Counted from the first letter of the stretch, positions 25,749 through 35,503 are shown. The stretch is DNA of 64,000 nucleotides from Vibrio sp. SNU_ST1 (GCF_030563405.1 NZ_CP130748.1:1240001-1304000), one strand, 5' to 3'. A program made the numbers and translations. The notes: generated from the letters alone by a model not told the origin.

Positions 25749-26984
25749 TTACTTTGAAGAACTTGGTTTGCTCTTAAATTGCTTAACACTCTTCTTTTTT
25801 GCGGTTCTTCGGTTAGCCATTTTGTCTTTAGGCGGACGTTTGCGAGCTGTTGCTTCAGATGCAGGCTTGTCTGTAACAGGGAAACCTTCTAATGCTTGTA
25901 GCACAAGAGGTTTATTGGTTAGAGTACGAATCGAATTCAGGTAGTCAGTTTCGCTGTGGCTAACCAGAGAGATCGCGCGACCAGTGCTTCCTGCTCTTGC
26001 TGTGCGACCAACTCGGTGTACGTAAGTCGCCGAATGCGATGGCAAATCAAAGTTAATTACGACAGGTAGTTGATCAATATGGATGCCTCTAGCCATAACG
26101 TCGGTGGCGATAAGCACACGAGTCTTGCCATTTTTGAAACCCTCTAATGCTTGCTCTCGCTCTTCTTGGCTCTTATTTCCGTGTAGCGCATTCACACTGA
26201 TTTTGGTTTTATTCAATCGCTTGGTTAATGCATCTGCATTGTCTTTTACGCCAATAAATACCAATACTTGCGACCATGTGTGCTGATTGAGTAGGGCGAT
26301 CAGCGCTTGAGCTTTACTGCCTTTGTTCACTAAGTACAGAGTTTCTTCAATAGCCGCGACCACGCTGTTTTCTTGGTGTGTCGTGACTTTAACTGGATTA
26401 ATAAGAAGCGCCTCAGTCTGACTGATCAGCTCTTTTGGAAGCGTAGCCGAAAACAGCAGTGTTTGATGCTTTTTAGGAAGAGCAGAAATAATGGTTTGAA
26501 CATCGGGCCAAAACCCCATGTCGAGTAAACGGTCTGCCTCATCAAGAACTAAAGACTTGCATTGGGTTAGATCTAGCTTGTTCTCTTGAATAACAGCATG
26601 TAGGCGGCCAGGAGTTGCGATCACGAGTTGTGGCTTTTCTAACAATTGCTGTTGTTGACTCTCGATATCAACTCCACCAGTCAGTATCACCGTTTTGATA
26701 TCAAGTGTGGTTGCGATGGGTTCTAGTGCTTTGGCTACTTGAGACGCAAGTTCTCGTGTTGGAACGATAACAAGCGCTTGCAGTTCATTTACATCATGCT
26801 TGATGTTGTTCAGCAAAGGTAAGCCGAATGCCAACGTTTTTCCGCTACCCGTTTGAGCCAACGCCAGCACGTCTTTCCCCGCAATAATTGTAGGAATTAC
26901 CGCTTGTTGTATCTCTGTCGGTTGATCGAATAGAGAAGGGATGGCTGCGACGGTTTTTGGGTTAAGGGTTAGGTTATCAAATGA
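25749..26984 (-). CDS. DEAD-box ATP-dependent RNA helicase (RhlE-like)
   Basis: A 411-residue helicase from ATG 26984 (MSFDNLTLNPKTVAAIP); a TTG at 27005 adds seven residues. All core motifs are present: Q motif (FDQPTEIQQ), Walker A AQTGSGKT, PTRELA, TPGR, DEAD (VLDEADRLLDMGF), SAT, and HRVGRTAR in the second RecA domain. The C-terminus is a lysine/arginine-rich tail (RRTAKKKSVKQFKSKPSSSK) suited to RNA binding. DEAD-box proteins of this type remodel structured RNA, often in ribosome assembly or mRNA decay, and may be cold-responsive. Expression start details are unclear because no strong ribosome site is visible. Confidence 0.95.
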   Translation of the reverse strand, partial: SFDNLTLNPKTVAAIPSLFDQPTEIQQAVIPTIIAGKDVLALAQTGSGKTLAFGLPLLNNIKHDVNELQALVIVPTRELASQVAKALEPIATTLDIKTVILTGGVDIESQQQQLLEKPQLVIATPGRLHAVIQENKLDLTQCKSLVLDEADRLLDMGFWPDVQTIISALPKKHQTLLFSATLPKELISQTEALLINPVKVTTHQENSVVAAIEETLYLVNKGSKAQALIALLNQHTWSQVLVFIGVKDNADALTKRLNKTKISVNALHGNKSQEEREQALEGFKNGKTRVLIATDVMARGIHIDQLPVVINFDLPSHSATYVHRVGRTARAGSTGRAISLVSHSETDYLNSIRTLTNKPLVLQALEGFPVTDKPASEATARKRPPKDKMANRRTAKKKSVKQFKSKPSSSK

Positions 26985-27197
26985 CATAAATGAACCAAGT
27001 ATCAAAAGGGAGGTGGAGTCTAACAGGGCTACAAATGTTAGAAAATCAGTTTTGTAACGTTACACGATAAACACTCTCATTATATGCGTGAATTATGTAT
27101 GTTAGCCATACGTGATAATTAAGCGTTTATCATATTGTAATAGCATTGAATGGACGTACAATGTCCGCCCTAAAAATGTTCATGAAATGAGTTCTAA

Positions 27198-27824
27198 ATG
27201 AGTTGGGACAGTATATCGCTGTTTATTGTTATCGTGTTTTTTATTGCCATTATTCCAGGCCCTAACGCTTTGCTGGTATTAAGTACAGCCTTAACTCAAA
27301 GGAAGCTATTTGCATTTGTGAACGTGTTGGGCGTGTCATGTGGTTTCTTTTTTCACGCCTTTATCTCGGCCAACGGCATAAGTTTGTTATTGTCGAACAC
27401 CCCAATGGCCTTTGAAGGGCTTAAGTGGGCTGGGGTTTTGTATCTTGTCTGGCTTGGGTATAACCATTTTTGCGCGGCAATGCGTGCTCAAGAGGGCGTA
27501 CTTTCTGTGGTCGGTGCATCGGGAAGTAAGCTATATAATCAATTTTTCAAAGGGTTCCTCACTAATCTACTGAATCCTAAAATCGTCCTGTTTTATCTTT
27601 CTATATTTCCTCAATTTGTTTCAAAAGATATGATTGTGACAGACAGTCTGGTGCTTGGTGGGATTCAGGCGACAGTAGTGTCGATGTGGTTCTTGATTGT
27701 GATCTTAATGGCGGATACGTTCAAGCGCTTGTTGGTTCAAAAGCGAACCTCACAAATGATGAACATTGTTTGTGGTGTGCTATTTGTGGGCTTCAGCATT
27801 CAACTAGCATTGTTTCAGCTCTGA
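27198..27824 (+). CDS. LysE/RhtB-family amino-acid exporter
   Basis: A 208-residue inner-membrane protein with six hydrophobic segments. The family signature is at the N-terminus: FIAIIPGPNALLVLSTAL, then GVSCGFFFHAF and the FLTNLLNPKIVLFYLSIFPQF motif near residue 120. LysE/RhtB carriers export amino acids such as lysine, threonine or homoserine by proton antiport. It is divergent from the helicase gene. No regulator is adjacent, so the substrate cannot be inferred. Confidence 0.94.
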   Translation: MSWDSISLFIVIVFFIAIIPGPNALLVLSTALTQRKLFAFVNVLGVSCGFFFHAFISANGISLLLSNTPMAFEGLKWAGVLYLVWLGYNHFCAAMRAQEGVLSVVGASGSKLYNQFFKGFLTNLLNPKIVLFYLSIFPQFVSKDMIVTDSLVLGGIQATVVSMWFLIVILMADTFKRLLVQKRTSQMMNIVCGVLFVGFSIQLALFQL

Positions 27825-28074
27825 GGTAGTGTTGCTAAGAATTGGGCATATACCATACTCCATCCAGCTCTCATTTTTTACTGAATCCTCAAGAATTTTA
27901 GAGTCTCTTAATAAATGGCTAAAGCATTGCTATGTAAAGTCGATATAATGGACAGTCATCAATTGGATGAATGTGTATGTTTCGAGCTTAGATTTGAAAC
28001 AGAAAACAACGGATAGTTAGCTTGTTCATTTTTACCAAGAAACAGAAACATGAAACAAAGATAGGAAGTCATCG

Positions 28075-28431
28075 ATGAGTGAAGAGTCATTCACCCAGAA
28101 ACGTGAGTATTACCGCCTGAAATATCCCAAAAAGGCGCGCCCGGTGATACGAATCAAAGATGAACTTTTTCATGTCAGTGAAGTTTCTGAAAAAGGCGTG
28201 CGCTTGATTATGAGTAACATCATCCCGGTCTATCGAGGCTACTCCATGACAGGCACTTTATGGTTGCATGGTAATAACAGCATTGATATTCGTGGTTCTG
28301 TATTGAGACAAGAAGGTGATGAAGTGATCGTTCTGTTATCACAAGGCCCGAGTTTCAAAGATATGGTGGCTGAACAACGATACATTAGGCAAAGGTACCC
28401 GGTTTTCTTCGCGAATCTCAGAGTGGCATAA
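28075..28431 (+). CDS. PilZ-domain protein (probable c-di-GMP receptor)
   Basis: A 118-residue single-domain protein. The c-di-GMP contact motif RxxxR is present at Arg10-Arg14 (KREYYRL). The second motif, usually D/N-x-S-x-x-G, reads EVSEKG near residues 41-46, with Glu in place of Asp/Asn, so binding is likely but may be altered. An AGGAAG ribosome site precedes the ATG. The gene stands alone between the LysE gene and a shared terminator. It could report on the c-di-GMP made or degraded by the GGDEF and EAL proteins in this window. Confidence 0.85.
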   Translation: MSEESFTQKREYYRLKYPKKARPVIRIKDELFHVSEVSEKGVRLIMSNIIPVYRGYSMTGTLWLHGNNSIDIRGSVLRQEGDEVIVLLSQGPSFKDMVAEQRYIRQRYPVFFANLRVA

Positions 28432-28483
28432 GCAAAGCATCTAAACGCCTAAAACCCAAATGACTCATAGTTATCTGATATAA

Positions 28484-28515
28484 AAAGCCCAGCACTTTGA
28501 CGAGTGCTGGGCTTT
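28484..28515. terminator. Bidirectional terminator between pilZ and M14 peptidase genes
   Basis: A 13-bp perfect stem AAAGCCCAGCACT / AGTGCTGGGCTTT with a 6-base loop lies between the two convergent genes. Confidence 0.92.
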
Positions 28516-28569
28516 GTCATCTATATGAACAAACTACTTCTAAAGACAAACTAATGAGTTTGCTTTGTC

Positions 28570-29694
28570 TTATAGCTCGTCTACTGTTGCCCAAACTGCT
28601 GCTAGCATGTCGTGACCAAATGCAACACTGCGCTCTGGAGACCAACCGTACAGTTCGTCAGCGTGGCTGATGTGATCTTTAAATGGCATTTCGACAGTGT
28701 AAGCCAAACACTTGAACTGTTCGCCGATCCAGTTTGTACCGACTGTCATATTTGCCTTGCCTGGTTCGTCTTTATCGTAACCAAATTCATCTTGGAACTC
28801 TGGCGTGATAGTCAAAAGAGCTTGCTTGAAGTGATTCTCTAGTTTTGCAATACGCTCATTGTATGAAGGCGTACCTTCGCTACCAGCAACAAAGTTATAT
28901 GGAATCGCTTCGTCACCGTGAATGTCTAGACAAAGGTCAACGCCAGTTTCTAGCATACGCTCGCGAACAAGGAAAACCTCAGGGCTGCGTTCCATAGAAG
29001 GTGACTGCCATTCACGGTTTAGGTTAACGCCAATACCGTTAGTGCGTAGGTGACCACGGATGCTGCCGTCTGGGTTCATGTTAGGAACAACGCGGAATAC
29101 AACGCTGTCTAGAAGTGAGCGACCAACTGTGTCTGTTTCATCAAGCAAGCGTTGTAGCAGACCTTCGATCAGCCATTCAGCCATGGTCTCGCCCGGATGT
29201 TGGCGACCAATAACCCAGATGTTTTTCTTCTCTGCACTTGGCTCACCGATGGTTAGCAAAGTGATGTCGTTGTTATCTAACGTATGGCCCAGAGTTTCTA
29301 GCTTACAAGCAGGGTGCGTTTGAGCACTGTGCAGGAGATCTTGATGACGATCGTGTGAATACGGTGCGAAGTACGCGAAGTACATTGAATCGTGTTCAGG
29401 GATGATATCAAAGCTTAATGTATCGCCATCGAATTGAGATGGAATGCGGAACCACTCTTCACGGTCATACGATGCAACCACATCATAATCTTTCCAGCCT
29501 TCAGGGTAGGCAGATGTTGCCAATTGGCCGATTTCAAAGTGGTGAGCTTGTTGAGCTTCACTTTCTAAGCGGAAATGAAACCATTGTGCGATTTCAGTTT
29601 GGTTATCCGCTGGAATAGTCAGTTGAATGTTTTGTGGTGAATCTGCTGAAACGACGTGAATGTTGCCGCTTTCGAAGTTGCTGAAAATTTTCAT
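28570..29694 (-). CDS. M14-family zinc carboxypeptidase (cytosolic carboxypeptidase-like)
   Basis: A 374-residue enzyme from ATG 29694 (MKIFSNFESGNIHVVSADSP); the longer frame adds 21 unlikely residues. An N-terminal beta domain (about 1-125) typical of the Nna1-like subgroup precedes the peptidase domain. Zinc ligands are His166 and Glu169 (GRQHPGETMAEW) and His259 (LDIHGDE), with the substrate-binding NRE at 226-228 and the catalytic Glu in YTVEMPFKD near the end. There is no signal peptide, so it acts in the cytosol. Family members remove C-terminal residues from peptides or proteins; the bacterial substrate is unknown. It shares a terminator with pilZ. Confidence 0.93.
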   Translation of the reverse strand: MKIFSNFESGNIHVVSADSPQNIQLTIPADNQTEIAQWFHFRLESEAQQAHHFEIGQLATSAYPEGWKDYDVVASYDREEWFRIPSQFDGDTLSFDIIPEHDSMYFAYFAPYSHDRHQDLLHSAQTHPACKLETLGHTLDNNDITLLTIGEPSAEKKNIWVIGRQHPGETMAEWLIEGLLQRLLDETDTVGRSLLDSVVFRVVPNMNPDGSIRGHLRTNGIGVNLNREWQSPSMERSPEVFLVRERMLETGVDLCLDIHGDEAIPYNFVAGSEGTPSYNERIAKLENHFKQALLTITPEFQDEFGYDKDEPGKANMTVGTNWIGEQFKCLAYTVEMPFKDHISHADELYGWSPERSVAFGHDMLAAVWATVDEL

Positions 29695-29832
29695 TGTAGT
29701 TTTTATCTCGTAGTTGAGTTGCCGTAAGGTTAGCACACTTTTTTTCGAGCAAACCACTAACTAAACCGTAATAAGATGTTATTTCAACTATCTATTTCTT
29801 TGTTATCTATGTTTAAGCGGCCTGATTTTTAA

Positions 29833-30108
29833 CTAGCGGCGCTGACAAGTGGTACATCCACGACAGGCAGAACGTGTATAGCGATCCAGCTTACTGCGTT
29901 GCACCTTACAGTACGCGTTTTTCAGCGCTCTTCTTCCAGAAAACCAATCATCGGGTTTTGACAGAATCAGATAACCATTGAAGCGCTTCACAAGCTCTAT
30001 TCGATTTTGGTTGATGAACTTGCTATCAAAGCCAATTTCGAAGTAATCAAGCGCTTGTTCAATCGAAGTAAAGCTCGCTATTTTTTGTTGGAACTCTGTT
30101 TGGCTCAT
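29833..30108 (-). CDS. NifW-family (nitrogenase-stabilizing-like) small protein with Cys-rich tail
   Basis: A 91-residue protein. The central segment, SIEQALDYFEIGFDSKFIN then NRIELVKRFNGYL, follows the NifW pattern (ED-x-x-x-FF-x-x-x-YD, then NR-x-H-x-L-x-RF-x-x-YL). The C-terminus carries Cys67 and a Cys82-Cys85-Cys88 cluster (ACRGCTTCQRR) that could bind metal. In diazotrophs NifW protects the FeMo protein; no other nif gene is seen in this window, so a different role is likely. No convincing ribosome site was found before the ATG. The family call is from memory of the pattern and should be confirmed by HMM. Confidence 0.7.
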   Translation of the reverse strand: MSQTEFQQKIASFTSIEQALDYFEIGFDSKFINQNRIELVKRFNGYLILSKPDDWFSGRRALKNAYCKVQRSKLDRYTRSACRGCTTCQRR

Positions 30109-30302
30109 GAGGAGTTTGTTTGTGAACTGGTGGCAACTATTATACCGAGTTCACGATTTGTGTTATTGATTTTAGTTATGACTTACCTGGGTATGAACCG
30201 TAGACTTTCTTAACTTGAAATGATCTTTTTAACTCTTTGAGGATTATAGATAAAGTACTAACGAACAGTAACAACTACCCAGCCAGATAGGGGAATCAAT
30301 GA

Positions 30303-30506
30303 ATCAATCCAAAGAAACTACTTCGCAGTAAATGGACGGCCGTTAGCCCAGTAAAGAAAGAAAAGCACTTTATGATCACGGAGGTCGAATTCGAAGAAGA
30401 GGAGGTCATTCGTTGTTTGATAGAAGCGGTGATGACCAAACGAGAAGAAGACATTAACTGGCGCGATCTAACCGATAAGGATCATTGGCTTCCTAGTTGG
30501 AAATAA
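30303..30506 (+). pseudogene. TIGR02450-family Trp-rich protein with unclear start (frameshift or atypical start)
   Basis: The frame 30303-30506 encodes 67 residues with the family pattern: INPKKLLRSKWTAVSPVKKE, KHFMITEVEFEEEEVI and EDINWRDL near the end, closing with W-L-P-S-W-K. The conserved part starts at INPKK, but no ATG, GTG or TTG precedes it in frame. An ATG lies at 30299-30301, in a different frame, directly before ATC (30303). Deleting one base there would join ATG to INPKK, so either a one-base change broke the gene, or translation starts at ATC or at Met 30372, which would lose a third of the protein. An AGGGG sequence precedes the ATG. Confidence 0.6.
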
Positions 30507-30544
30507 GTGTATCAAGTAGAGGCGATCTGCTTGATACACTTGTA

Positions 30545-31282
30545 TTAATTACCCGACGCAGCACGCTCTTGCCAGTATTTGAGGCCTTCTAACACACCCT
30601 CAGCATGCGTTGCTCTGCTGGTGTATACGTTATCTCGATCGGACAGGTGAGCGATCTCAGGGTAATGATTCGCGACCAATATTGAATTTACGCCATCTAT
30701 GGTTAGCATCGAGGTGTCGTTCGCTGAATCGCCAGCCACGCACACTTCTTCAATGCTTAACTGATGTTGTTTAAGTAGATGATGAATCGCTGTGGCCTTG
30801 TTGACACCCTTAGGCGTGATATCGAGGTACCAATCGTGAGAGTAGGTGAGGTGTACATCTAATCCGTGCAATTCCAAGCTCGATTCGATCAGCTCATGTT
30901 GAGGCTCTGAGAGTTTTCCTTCGAAAGTGATCTTGTAGTCTCCTTGATGGCTTTCTAAGCGTTCTCCCATGAAATCGAGCGGGGCAAGTGCGGACTCAAC
31001 CTTTGACTTGTTCCAAGACGCTTCTAATTGATTGTGCCAGGTGTGATCCGGTGTTTGGGAGTGTTCGTGGTGAATTCTCGTGCCTACGTCGCTGATAATC
31101 GTGTGTGGTTTCGGGTAGTTGTCAGAAGCTAAACCCACACGAATTGAGGGCAGTGTTCTACCTGTCGCGATGATAAAGCGGATATCCGGTTGCTTTGTTA
31201 AGTAGTTAAACAACTGCTCAACCCCATGAGACGAGCCGCCATCAAGCGTTCCATCAAAGTCACACACCAGCATTTTTATCAT
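30545..31282 (-). CDS. HAD-superfamily phosphatase, sucrose/mannosyl phosphate phosphatase-like
   Basis: A 245-residue enzyme from ATG 31282 (MIKMLVCDFDGTLDGG); the longer frame to 31501 adds about 73 residues of no recognisable domain. HAD motifs are DFDGT (nucleophile Asp and second Asp), the Thr in IIATGR, Lys in the GVNKATAI region and GDSANDTSML near the end. The cap domain lies between and fits the Cof/IIB subgroup, which acts on sugar phosphates such as sucrose-6-phosphate. The substrate is not known. The gene is followed by the TIGR02450-like frame on the other strand. Confidence 0.85.
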   Translation of the reverse strand: MIKMLVCDFDGTLDGGSSHGVEQLFNYLTKQPDIRFIIATGRTLPSIRVGLASDNYPKPHTIISDVGTRIHHEHSQTPDHTWHNQLEASWNKSKVESALAPLDFMGERLESHQGDYKITFEGKLSEPQHELIESSLELHGLDVHLTYSHDWYLDITPKGVNKATAIHHLLKQHQLSIEEVCVAGDSANDTSMLTIDGVNSILVANHYPEIAHLSDRDNVYTSRATHAEGVLEGLKYWQERAASGN

Positions 31283-31768
31283 TCTAATACCTGTCCTTTT
31301 ATCCGTCCGAAAGAGTGTCCAGTCTTTAGATAAAGAATGGATCGGCAATGTGTACTCTACAAGTTGTCTTACGGCCTGGATAATCGACTTTTGACAGTTT
31401 GCAGCAAGTATCACAGTTGGTGTTATGTCTTCTGTGTAGGAGATGATGGTATCAATCCGGACTGTGCCTAATTGACGGATTCTATCCAGATAGCCCTTCA
31501 TATGTGTGTAAAAGTCATTAGGAATGCAAGCCTCGTAATGGCGTTAATTTACCGGTCTTGGTTGCGTTTAAATTCTCTGAAATGGTTTGTATTCGAATTA
31601 TTTGTACACGAACTATTTGTGCATATTCTTGGTCTATTTAGCCTATTAATTGTTCTGATGTAAAATAAATATTCAATAATCTATCAGTAAGTAATACATA
31701 ATATTGCAGATGTTGTTTGTAATTTAAATTTCTTTATTATCAATATTTTGCGTTATATGTGTTTAAAG

Positions 31769-31797
31769 GTTGACCTTTGTTTTGGGTGGTCTTTTAA
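31769..31797 (+). promoter_or_regulatory. Possible sigma-70-type promoter of proVWX
   Basis: TTGACC followed after 17 bases by TTTAAC, about 185 bp upstream of proV. The -35 is good and the -10 weak (4 of 6 consensus). Tentative. Confidence 0.3.
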
Positions 31798-31874
31798 CAG
31801 TTTTGTGTGTTTTTCACAGAACGACACCCCTTGATTTGCATGGGTTAATTGCTTAGAGTGCTAATCGTTTTTCG

Positions 31875-31966
31875 GGTTTAAATAACCATTTTAAGGTTTA
31901 AACAACCGTTTTTAAGTTTAAATGATCGGTTTTGAGTTTAAATAACTATTAGTTTAAATAACTAAG
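31875..31966 (+). repeat. Five about 20-bp repeats (GTTTAAA core) before proV
   Basis: Five units starting GTTTAAA follow each other: 20, 21, 20, 16 and 15 bp long (GGTTTAAATAACCATTTTAA first). The near-20-bp spacing of the first three puts the GTTTAAA cores on the same face of the DNA. The array ends 15 bp before the proV ATG, just before the AAAGGA ribosome site, so it is in the leader or an operator. Confidence 0.75.
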
Positions 31967-31981
31967 AAAGGATTAGATTAC

Positions 31982-33169
31982 ATGGATCCCATACTGGAAG
32001 TTAAGGGACTGTACAAGGTGTTTGGTGAAGACACCGACCGTGCTTTTACAATGATTAACGAAGGCGCGAACAAAGATATAGTTTTCGAGGAAACAGGTTT
32101 AACGATCGGCGTTAACGATGTTTCTCTTAGCATTCAAGAAGGCGAGATTTTCGTAATAATGGGACTGTCAGGATCTGGCAAATCAACCCTAGTACGCCTT
32201 CTTAACCGTTTGATTGAACCTACCAAAGGTAATGTGCTTCTTCGAGGCAAAGACATTGCCCACACCTCAGAAGATGAGCTCCGCGAAGTCCGTCGCAACA
32301 ACATCTCCATGGTTTTCCAAAACTTCGCATTGATGCCTCACATGACAGTTATTGAAAACGCTGCGTTTGGTCTTGAACTAGCGGGTGTTGAAGTCGATAA
32401 GAGAAAACAGTCAGCATTTGAAGCGTTGGAACGAGTCGGTCTCGGGCCGTATTCAGAATCTTACCCTGATGAATTGTCTGGCGGTATGAAGCAGCGTGTT
32501 GGTTTGGCTCGAGCTCTAGCATGTGACCCTGATATTCTGTTAATGGACGAAGCATTTTCTGCACTCGATCCTTTGATTCGAACTGAAATGCAAGATGAAC
32601 TGATTCGTCTTCAAAATGACGACAAACGAACCATTGTTTTCATCTCCCATGATTTGGATGAAGCGATGCGAATCGGTGACCGTATTGCGATTATGCAAAA
32701 CGGTGAGGTGGTTCAAGTGGGTACCCCTGACGAAATTCTTAACAACCCAGCGAACGATTATGTCGAAGCTTTCTTCCGCGGTGTGAATGTAGCAAGTGTT
32801 CTTACTGTGAAAGATATTGCTCGTAAGAAGCCAGCTGCGGTATTTAAAAAATCAGAACACGACGGCCCAGCGTCCGCTCTACAAATCTTGATGGATAACG
32901 ACCGTGAATACGGCATTGTTGTTGAGAAAAGCAGTCGTTACTCCGGCATTGTCTCTATTGATTCCCTTCGTAAAGCACATAAAGAGAACAAATCACTCGT
33001 CAGCGCGCAGCTCGATGATGGTTTAACGCTGAACCCTGATTTACCAATCAACGATGTACTTGGCCTTGTTGGCGGTGTGCCTTACTCCGTTCCTGTTGTG
33101 GATGAGCAAGGTAATTACTTTGGCGTGGTAACTAAGTCGCGACTGTTACAAACATTGGATAAGGGGTAG
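31982..33169 (+). CDS. proV: Glycine betaine/proline ABC transporter ATP-binding protein
   Basis: A 395-residue ATPase of the ProV type. Walker A is GLSGSGKST at 61-69, the signature is [16 protein letters not shown], Walker B is [13 protein letters not shown], and the switch His is in FISHDLDEA. Residues about 280-395 form a pair of CBS domains, the osmotic or c-di-nucleotide-sensitive regulatory part of ProV/OpuA-type ATPases. It powers uptake of betaine-like osmoprotectants together with the next two genes. The gene is 3 bp from proW; a repeat array lies just upstream. Confidence 0.96.
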   Translation: MDPILEVKGLYKVFGEDTDRAFTMINEGANKDIVFEETGLTIGVNDVSLSIQEGEIFVIMGLSGSGKSTLVRLLNRLIEPTKGNVLLRGKDIAHTSEDELREVRRNNISMVFQNFALMPHMTVIENAAFGLELAGVEVDKRKQSAFEALERVGLGPYSESYPDELSGGMKQRVGLARALACDPDILLMDEAFSALDPLIRTEMQDELIRLQNDDKRTIVFISHDLDEAMRIGDRIAIMQNGEVVQVGTPDEILNNPANDYVEAFFRGVNVASVLTVKDIARKKPAAVFKKSEHDGPASALQILMDNDREYGIVVEKSSRYSGIVSIDSLRKAHKENKSLVSAQLDDGLTLNPDLPINDVLGLVGGVPYSVPVVDEQGNYFGVVTKSRLLQTLDKG

Positions 33170-33172
33170 ATC

Positions 33173-34267
33173 ATGTCGTCTGAACAAACAAATAATGACC
33201 CATGGTCGCAAGCTGCTCCCGCTACTCAGTCTGCAAGTGATCCTTGGGGTCAAGCCGCGGATACCTCACCATCAGCAGATTGGTTAAGCAGCGAAATAGT
33301 CGAAACGACACCTTTTGATCCACTTAACCCTTTTGCAGATGCAGTGTTGCCCGTCGACACTTGGGTAGAGTCTGGACTGAATTGGTTAGTTGAGCACGGA
33401 CGTCCATTGTTTCAAGCAATCCGTGTGCCTATCGATTTCATTCTAAGTTCATTTGAAACGGCGTTGGTGTCGACACCTGCACCATTCATGTTGATCATCT
33501 TGTTTTTAGTTGCATGGCAGTTTTCAAACCTGAAGCTTGGTTTGGCTACAGCCGTTTCTTTGACTTTTATTGGCTTGATTGGCGCTTGGTCTGAAGCGAT
33601 GACCACGCTTTCACTGGTCATGACATCGGTATTCTTCTGTCTGCTGATCGGCTTACCCATGGGGATATGGCTCGCCCGCAGCAATACCGCGGCTAAATTC
33701 GTACGCCCAATTCTCGATGCCATGCAAACCACGCCAGCCTTCGTTTATCTTGTACCCATCGTAATGTTGTTTGGTATCGGTAACGTTCCGGGTGTGGTGG
33801 TGACGATCATATTCGCACTTCCTCCTGTTGTACGTTTGACTATCTTGGGTATTCAGCAAGTACCGGAAGATCTGATCGAAGCAGGTCACTCATTCGGCGC
33901 AAGCAAAAAGCAGATGCTTTATCGAATTCAACTGCCATTGGCACTGCCAACCATCATGGCGGGCGTGAACCAAACACTGATGTTGTCGCTATCGATGGTG
34001 GTTATCGCATCAATGATCGCGGTAGGTGGATTAGGTCAAATGGTACTGAGAGGTATTGGCCGACTGGATATGGGATTGGCCGCTGTTGGTGGCCTAGGCA
34101 TTGTTATTCTTGCAATCCTACTTGACCGCATTACCCAAGTTCTTGGGGTAAATGCAGGTAATACAAAATTACGCTGGTATCACATGGGGCCTGTTTCCCT
34201 TGTGCTAAAAGCTTTAAATCGCGGTAAACAATCAGAACTACAACTAAGGAAAAACACCAATGAATAA
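33173..34267 (+). CDS. proW: Glycine betaine/proline ABC transporter permease
   Basis: A 364-residue inner-membrane permease with a long polar N-terminus carrying two DPW-x-QAA repeats at about residues 9-15 and 23-29, as in the extended N-terminus of enterobacterial ProW. The membrane core starts near residue 100 and includes the EAA-type loop [31 protein letters not shown]. ProW forms the translocation path for betaine or proline betaine. It overlaps proX by eight bases. Confidence 0.95.
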   Translation: MSSEQTNNDPWSQAAPATQSASDPWGQAADTSPSADWLSSEIVETTPFDPLNPFADAVLPVDTWVESGLNWLVEHGRPLFQAIRVPIDFILSSFETALVSTPAPFMLIILFLVAWQFSNLKLGLATAVSLTFIGLIGAWSEAMTTLSLVMTSVFFCLLIGLPMGIWLARSNTAAKFVRPILDAMQTTPAFVYLVPIVMLFGIGNVPGVVVTIIFALPPVVRLTILGIQQVPEDLIEAGHSFGASKKQMLYRIQLPLALPTIMAGVNQTLMLSLSMVVIASMIAVGGLGQMVLRGIGRLDMGLAAVGGLGIVILAILLDRITQVLGVNAGNTKLRWYHMGPVSLVLKALNRGKQSELQLRKNTNE

Positions 34268-35267
34268 TTCATGGAAGAGTAAGCTAGCCGTTAGCATCGT
34301 TTCGACACTGGCTGTATCAACGAACGTGTGGGCTGCAAGCTTGCCGGGTGAAGGTGTATCAGTTCAGCCTGTTCAATCTTCAGTTGCTGAAGAAACGTTC
34401 CAAACACTGATTGTTAACCGTGCTTTAGAAGAGCTTGGTTATGACGTGAAATCAACGCAAGAAGTGGACTACAACGTAGCTTACACTTCTATCGCAAAAG
34501 GTGACGCGACGTTCCTAACAGTAGGTTGGTTCCCACTACACGCTGACAAATACAAAATGGCGGGTGGCGATGACAAATTCTACCGTGAAGGCCAATATGT
34601 AAGTGGTGCGGCTCAAGGTTACCTTATTGATAAGAAAACGGCTGAAAAATACAACATCACTAACATTGGTCAATTGACTGATCCAAAAATCGCTAAGCTG
34701 TTTGATGCTGACGGTGATGGTAAAGCAGACCTGACAGGCTGTAACCCAGGTTGGGGTTGTGAGATGGTCATCGAACACCAAATTTCTGCATTCAAATTGG
34801 ACGATACCGTTACTCATAATCAAGGTAACTATGCAGCGATCATCGCAGATACAATTTCACGTTACCAAAAGGGCGAGTCAGTCCTTTACTACACGTGGAC
34901 ACCTTATTGGGTGAGTGGTGTATTGGTTCCTAACGAAGATGTAGTTTGGTTAGAAGTTCCATTCTCTTCACTACCAGGTGAGCGTGCTAATGTTGATACG
35001 ACTTTGTCTAATGGCAAGAACTACGGCTTCGAAATGAATTCGATGCGTATTATTGCGAACAAAGAGTTTGCTAAGAACAACCCATCTGCGGCGAAGCTTT
35101 TTGAAATCATCAAACTTAACATCAATGATGTAAGTGCTCAGAACATGATGATGAGTAAAGGTAAGAACAGCTCGGCTGATATCGAAGCGCACGTAAACGG
35201 TTGGATCAAAGCGAACCGAAATACGTTTGATGCTTGGATTACAGAAGCGAAGAAAGCGGCACTATAA
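34260..35267 (+). CDS. proX: Glycine betaine/proline ABC transporter substrate-binding protein
   Basis: A 335-residue periplasmic protein. The signal peptide ([20 protein letters not shown]...NVWA) is cleaved near residue 25. The mature part contains [32 protein letters not shown] and [13 protein letters not shown], where Trp and Tyr residues form the aromatic box for the quaternary ammonium group. ATGAATAA overlaps the proW stop, so translation is coupled. It closes the proVWX operon; a strong terminator follows at 35384. Confidence 0.96.
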   Translation: MNNSWKSKLAVSIVSTLAVSTNVWAASLPGEGVSVQPVQSSVAEETFQTLIVNRALEELGYDVKSTQEVDYNVAYTSIAKGDATFLTVGWFPLHADKYKMAGGDDKFYREGQYVSGAAQGYLIDKKTAEKYNITNIGQLTDPKIAKLFDADGDGKADLTGCNPGWGCEMVIEHQISAFKLDDTVTHNQGNYAAIIADTISRYQKGESVLYYTWTPYWVSGVLVPNEDVVWLEVPFSSLPGERANVDTTLSNGKNYGFEMNSMRIIANKEFAKNNPSAAKLFEIIKLNINDVSAQNMMMSKGKNSSADIEAHVNGWIKANRNTFDAWITEAKKAAL

Positions 35268-35383
35268 CGGTTGTTTTTCGTAAGCAGTCGATAACCAAAG
35301 TGGGTATCACGAGCGTGCTTTCTGACTGTGTAGAGTCAAAGGGTAGATGCACATCATGGTGATAAGGCTGTAATAAAGAAGAG

Positions 35384-35424
35384 AAGGCCGGTAGTCTGAT
35401 TCAGACTACCGGCCTTTGTTTTTC
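35384..35424 (+). terminator. Strong terminator after proX
   Basis: A 16-bp perfect inverted repeat AAGGCCGGTAGTCTGA / TCAGACTACCGGCCTT followed by TGTTTTT. Confidence 0.95.
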
Positions 35425-35437
35425 TAGCGACATAACT

Positions 35438-35465
35438 ATTGTTATCGCATTATTGTTATCGCATT
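35438..35465. repeat. Two tandem 14-bp units
   Basis: ATTGTTATCGCATT occurs twice in direct succession, with an ATTTT fragment of a third. It lies between the proX terminator and the SnoaL-like stop codon. Confidence 0.8.
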
Positions 35466-35503
35466 ATTTTTTAAAGCGGCTTGTTCTTTTAAAAGCGAGC
35501 AGG

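Larger units (their letters stand above)
31283..31981. other. 700-bp gene-free regulatory region upstream of proV
   Basis: An AT-rich region between the HAD gene and proV with no supportable gene. It contains a degenerate 15-bp triple repeat (31579-31624), a possible promoter near 31769, and the tandem repeat array at 31875-31966. A long upstream region with repeated motifs fits tight osmotic regulation of the transporter. Confidence 0.6.
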
